A stretch of DNA of 9,810 nt from Bacteroidota bacterium (lineage in GTDB: Bacteria > Bacteroidota > Ignavibacteria > Kapaibacteriales > Kapaibacteriaceae): positions 11,565 to 21,374 of the forward strand of contig DNLG01000048.1 in NCBI GenBank assembly GCA_003488525.1. Direction: 5' to 3'. Below the pieces are notes generated by a model that searched no databases, had not been told where the DNA came from, and saw only the letters and a program-made list of their open reading frames with translations. Positions within the stretch are counted from its first letter, which is position 1, and the number at the start of each line of letters is the position of its first letter. The translations under genes and the position numbers were made by a program. Shown here piece by piece: positions 6,842 through 9,810 of the stretch.

Positions 6842-7432
6842 TCACTGCGTACGAACGGTGAAGAACAGAACAACGGTAACGGCTGCCGCAGCAACGTAGA
6901 TAAGCGGTTCGAGAATGTCGTCCCAGACGGATGACTCGGGGTGTGGCAGTGCTGCATGCGTTGCCATATGCTGACGGGATTGGTATGCGTCCACGTTCAT
7001 GCGCGCCATCGTGGCACGATGCGTCACGGGAGCAAGTGCCAGGGGGCGCCCCTTGCACTCGGCAGACAGCTGCACGATGATGCTGCGCTCAACGCTATCA
7101 CTTGCCGACGATGGAGCGTAGCGCGTGGAGGCGTTTTCGATCACAACGCTCACGGCAGGTGCTGTCGTGTCAGCCACGGGCATCGTCCTGATGCCGCGCT
7201 CCTCTAAACGGCGCTGCACGAGCGAGCGAATCCAATCGGCATCGGGATGCTGACGCACTGCAAGTGGCACCACAGCCCCGGGCGCGAGATCGCATCGGGA
7301 GATCATCGTGTCGGCAAGATCTCGTACCGATGCCTCGATCACATCAATCGTGTGCGGCAGGTCGCCGGCGGTCTGACCAGCAGCGGTAAAGGTCCAGACA
7401 CCGCAAAGGATCACCGTGAGAAGCGTTTTCAC
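6842..7432 (-). CDS. Unknown exported protein with C-terminal membrane anchor
   Basis: I do not recognise this 196-residue protein. Residues 1-19 look like a signal peptide (MKTLL, hydrophobic core, AAG before Gln20). Near the C-terminus, about 174-193 (LEPLIYVAAAAVTVVLFF) is a transmembrane helix followed by the short tail TVRTQ. This suggests a periplasmic domain anchored by its C-terminus. The middle has an alternating pattern: a helix ending RDLADTMI, strand AVVPLAV (54-60), helix DWIRSLVQRRLEERG (66-80), strand AVSVVIEN (93-100), strand SIIVQLSAEC (117-126). It has two cysteines after the signal peptide (Cys47, Cys126) that could pair. It starts at GTG, overlapping the stop of the upstream PH-like gene as GTGA, so it is probably translationally coupled. 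No function is assigned. Confidence 0.8.
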   Translation of the reverse strand: MKTLLTVILCGVWTFTAAGQTAGDLPHTIDVIEASVRDLADTMISRCDLAPGAVVPLAVRQHPDADWIRSLVQRRLEERGIRTMPVADTTAPAVSVVIENASTRYAPSSASDSVERSIIVQLSAECKGRPLALAPVTHRATMARMNVDAYQSRQHMATHAALPHPESSVWDDILEPLIYVAAAAVTVVLFFTVRTQ

Positions 7433-7923
7433 AGCGCATTGCCGCTGTGGTTATGACGCAGGGCCAGCACGGCTGAAACAAGTTCGTTCTCCCGGTCCGA
7501 CAATGCCGGACGGATCCGCAGCGGTCGACGTCGCTCCTTGATGTAGAGTCGAATGATCGGTGTTGTCGGCCGAACACGCACACGACGGTCCTTCCCGATG
7601 ATGATACGGTCGATCTCATCCGAAGTAAACGTCCGCTCGTGAAAGCGGTTAACGAACGTGATAAAGTCGGAACCAACGATGATCACCCGGTCCATGATCA
7701 TTTCAACAACGAGTGCGATCACCGACAATGCAACAAACAGCCCCAGCACAACAACGACGGGATCGTTCACGACTACAACGAGGAGCCCTTCCTGAAGTTG
7801 ACTGAAGTACAACGCGCGGATGATCACGTAGCAGATCAGCGTAACGGCATAGACGGCAACCGACTGCCAGTAGAAGTCGAGCTGCACACTAAAGACGTTT
7901 GCTTCATGTTTCATCTGCGTCAT
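7429..7923 (-). CDS. Membrane protein with PH-like C-terminal domain
   Basis: This protein of 164 residues has two membrane helices (about 20-40 and 56-77) and a soluble, strongly basic C-terminal part. The latter, DRVIIVGSDFITFVNRFHER (78-97), FTSDEIDRIIIGKDRRVRVR (99-118), then TPIIRLYIKERRRPLRI and a final helix SDRENELVSAVLALR, has the strand-rich plus terminal-helix layout of bacterial PH-like domains following a membrane hairpin. The assignment is by pattern and is tentative. The basic strands (KERRRPLRIR) would face the cytoplasm. The start is the ATG at 7923, overlapping the murG TGA as ATGA, with an AGGGGG seven bases upstream inside murG. It is therefore coupled to murG and in turn overlaps the next gene. 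Function unknown. Confidence 0.78.
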   Translation of the reverse strand: MTQMKHEANVFSVQLDFYWQSVAVYAVTLICYVIIRALYFSQLQEGLLVVVVNDPVVVVLGLFVALSVIALVVEMIMDRVIIVGSDFITFVNRFHERTFTSDEIDRIIIGKDRRVRVRPTTPIIRLYIKERRRPLRIRPALSDRENELVSAVLALRHNHSGNAL

Positions 7924-9029
7924 TGTTCTGCCCCCTTCCACGAACTTACGCGCATGACCAGCTCAGCCACATCGCCGGCCGCATCGGGTCTGCCAAGCTC
8001 TGCCATGCGTGAGGCCATCGACGCCTGCATCGCCCCGTTGCTCATGATCCGATCGATCGCCGGCAGCAATTCGTCAACGAGTCGATCATTCTCGAGAACA
8101 ACCGCGGCAGCATGTCGTTCCACAACGTTCGCATTGTGACGTTGCTCGTTTGTGGAGGCCGACGGAAGCGGGATCAGGATCGCCGGCTTGGCCACGATGC
8201 CGAGTTCGGCGATCGTGGTTGCTCCACTGCGCGAAACAACCAGATCGGCCGCTGCATACGCCGAGCCCATGTTATCGATGAACTCCACCATGCGCACGTT
8301 CTCCGGCAGGGGGCGAGCAGGAACGTGACCCTTGCCGGTCTGCCAGAGCATCTGCCAGCCACGTTGCTCGATCAACGGAAGTGCATGTTCGATGGCCTCA
8401 TTGATCGAACGCGCCCCCAGGCTACCGCCGAACACCAGCACGGTCGGACGTTCAGGGTCGAGCCCCCACCACGTGCGCGCATCATGCTGCGAGGCCGAGC
8501 GGTCTATCTGCGTGCGCACGGGATTACCCAGCACATGCAGCCGCGACTGCATTGAAGACGGGTAGAAGGTGCGGCTGTCCTCGAACGCAAGAACAACAGC
8601 CGCGGCATGCGGAACGAGTCTCGCATTGCTTTTACCGGGATTGAGATTCGACTCCAGTACGAACAGTGGCACACGTTCCCTGGCCGCCGCAATGCCCGCA
8701 GGATAGCTGATGTAGGCTCCCGTGCAGATTACAGCATGGGGTTTGAAACGGCGGATCGCGCTTCGCGCGATAGCAATGGACCGTAGGATCTTGAATGGGA
8801 GCGTGAGCGTCGATAGCGACAGACCGCGGAATCCCTCGATCGGCATACCGATGTAGTCGTATCCCATCGACGGAATCAGACGTGTTTCCATCCTGTCAAG
8901 ACTGCCCAGGAAAAGGGGCGTGCAGTTGCCGTTCGTGCGCTCGATCAGCTGCTCGACAACGGCAACGGCCGGAAAAATGTGTCCGCCCGTACCACCGCAG
9001 GCGACCACAACGCGGAGTGCGTCGCTCAT
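7920..9029 (-). CDS. murG: UDP-GlcNAc:lipid I GlcNAc transferase MurG
   Basis: This enzyme adds GlcNAc to lipid I to form lipid II at the cytoplasmic face of the inner membrane, the last cytoplasmic step of peptidoglycan precursor synthesis. At 369 residues it is of normal length. The N-terminal glycine loop CGGTGGHIFPA (11-21) contains His17. Further family blocks are CTGAYISYPAG (102-112), GNPVR (168-172), GGSLGARSINEAI (201-213), WQTGKGH (229-235), and the donor-binding SRSGATTIAELG (266-277) with Glu275, followed by STNEQRHNA (292-300). The acceptor-side block usually read as HEQN is here LESN (125-128, followed by LNPGKSNARL). The ATG has no Shine-Dalgarno sequence. It heads a minus-strand cluster and is not next to murC, ftsW or murD as in many dcw clusters, at least within the window. 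It diverges from the SPOR gene. Confidence 0.97.
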   Translation of the reverse strand: MSDALRVVVACGGTGGHIFPAVAVVEQLIERTNGNCTPLFLGSLDRMETRLIPSMGYDYIGMPIEGFRGLSLSTLTLPFKILRSIAIARSAIRRFKPHAVICTGAYISYPAGIAAARERVPLFVLESNLNPGKSNARLVPHAAAVVLAFEDSRTFYPSSMQSRLHVLGNPVRTQIDRSASQHDARTWWGLDPERPTVLVFGGSLGARSINEAIEHALPLIEQRGWQMLWQTGKGHVPARPLPENVRMVEFIDNMGSAYAAADLVVSRSGATTIAELGIVAKPAILIPLPSASTNEQRHNANVVERHAAAVVLENDRLVDELLPAIDRIMSNGAMQASMASRMAELGRPDAAGDVAELVMRVSSWKGAEQ

Positions 9030-9130
9030 GGATGAAGTCTCACGAATGCCACGAACGGTGAATCATGGCCGGCAAAATAGGCCTCCGTGCGTAATTTCAG
9101 GCCACGTAACGTACCGTAACAGGGGTCATC

Positions 9131-9810
9131 ATGCGGCATCTTCTTCAAGCTCTCACGCTGGTACTGTGCATCAGCGCCGCGAGCGCACAGCAACCAAACG
9201 TCAAGCACTACATACAGCAGGTCGCTGCAGGCTGGACGTCGGATGCAAAGAAGGCGTTGCCTGACCTGCTGATCGAAGCTCCGGACGATCCGGGCGTGCT
9301 GTTTCTGCATGCCTCGCTGATCGAGGATGCAAAGAAGGCAAGCCCCCTGCTTGAGCGCATCGTTGATGCATTTCCGAAGTCGGAATGGGCCGATGATGCG
9401 ATGGCCCGACTGATCATCATCTCAGCCACGAAGAACGACATGGAAAAGGCACGCAAGACCTTCGCCACCATGCGTGATCAGTACTCGCAGAGCGATCTCC
9501 TGCCCGTGGTATATGAGATCATGCGCTCCACGGTCGGCGCTCCGGCTCCATCGGAACGACCGCCTGTAGCCGCTACAACGACCAAGCCGGCAGCGGCGAC
9601 TCCGACGAAGCCTGCGTCGAACGGATACTCGTTGTCGGTGATGACCACCACAGAGCGCTCCGAAGCAATGCAGTTTGCCGGCAAACTCAAGCGCAAAGGC
9701 ATCAAAGCTGGCGTTGTTCCGTTGCCGGGCAGTGCTGTGACGCGGTATTCGGTTCGCGTGGGAGATTACGAAACGGAAGCGGAAGCGCTCAAGGACCTCG
9801 TGCTTGTCCG
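9131..9810 (+). CDS. Exported SPOR-domain protein, N-terminal part
   Basis: The first 226 codons are present; the gene continues past the right edge. Residues 1-19 are a signal peptide ending SAASA before Gln20. There is a cysteine in the core but no lipobox, so it is not an obvious lipoprotein. A helical region follows (about 22-135) with repeat-like helices: DAKKALPDLLIEAPDDPG at 38-55 and DAKKASPLLERIVDAFPKSE at 66-85, resembling a TPR-type scaffold. Residues about 136-164 are a Pro/Ala/Thr linker. From Tyr166 a SPOR domain begins (YSLSVMTT, then AMQFAGKLKRKGIKAGVVPL and TRYSVRVGDYETEAEA). SPOR domains bind glycan strands lacking stem peptides at division sites, so it probably acts in the periplasm on peptidoglycan. 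The ATG has AGGGG five bases upstream. It is divergent from murG across about 100 bases. Confidence 0.92.
   Translation, partial: MRHLLQALTLVLCISAASAQQPNVKHYIQQVAAGWTSDAKKALPDLLIEAPDDPGVLFLHASLIEDAKKASPLLERIVDAFPKSEWADDAMARLIIISATKNDMEKARKTFATMRDQYSQSDLLPVVYEIMRSTVGAPAPSERPPVAATTTKPAAATPTKPASNGYSLSVMTTTERSEAMQFAGKLKRKGIKAGVVPLPGSAVTRYSVRVGDYETEAEALKDLVLV
9241..9339 (+). repeat. Pair of 15-base direct repeats, 28 codons apart, in the SPOR gene
   Basis: GGATGCAAAGAAGGC occurs at 9241-9255 and again at 9325-9339, exactly 84 bases apart and in the same frame, encoding DAKKA at residues 38-42 and 66-70. The residues that follow are similar in pattern (LPDLLIEAP against SPLLERIVDAFP), so this looks like an internal helical repeat unit of 28 residues. 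Confidence 0.6.

Noticed and set aside
9073..9079. Minus-strand TATTTTG as a murG -7 element
   Set aside because: It is one base short of TAnnTTTG and has no TTTG about 20 bases upstream.

Overview
The window is about 9.8 kb of gene-dense, moderately GC-rich bacterial chromosome. The content is housekeeping: cell wall, ribosome, central metabolism and secreted hydrolases. No transposase, phage gene, CRISPR array, tRNA or rRNA was seen. Several features point to the Bacteroidota/Chlorobiota assemblage: a clear TTTG / TAnnTTTG promoter ahead of rplU, several starts without a Shine-Dalgarno sequence, a PafA-type alkaline phosphatase, and a DUF2752-TM2 gene pair. A Kapabacteria- or Ignavibacteria-like member is my guess, but the sequence alone does not settle the lineage.

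Layout, left to right. Positions 1-826 (minus strand) hold the N-terminus of an exported M16 zinc peptidase and, upstream of it, a DUF1801 protein. Positions 994-2160 (plus) encode a complete acyl-CoA dehydrogenase. Positions 2187-4514 (minus) look like a three-gene operon, DUF2752 -> TM2 -> PafA-like phosphatase. The phosphatase has no normal start codon near its signal peptide and appears to begin at a CTG overlapping the TM2 stop. Diverging from that operon, rplU-rpmA (4676-5257) has a recognisable promoter and an intrinsic terminator. It is followed by mdh (5366-6346) with its own strong terminator. Positions 6399-9029 (minus) carry murG -> PH-like membrane protein -> exported, C-terminally anchored unknown -> SixA-type phosphohistidine phosphatase. 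The first two junctions are 4-nt stop/start overlaps, and the third can be one too. Divergent from murG, 9131-9810 (plus) is the start of an exported SPOR-domain protein that runs off the window.

How the genes relate: murG and the SPOR gene share a divergent intergenic region and a peptidoglycan theme. The two small envelope genes behind murG are the least understood part of the window and the best candidates for something undescribed. I see no defence, secretion or biosynthetic system here. Most of the window is ordinary core genome, and the findings are scored accordingly.
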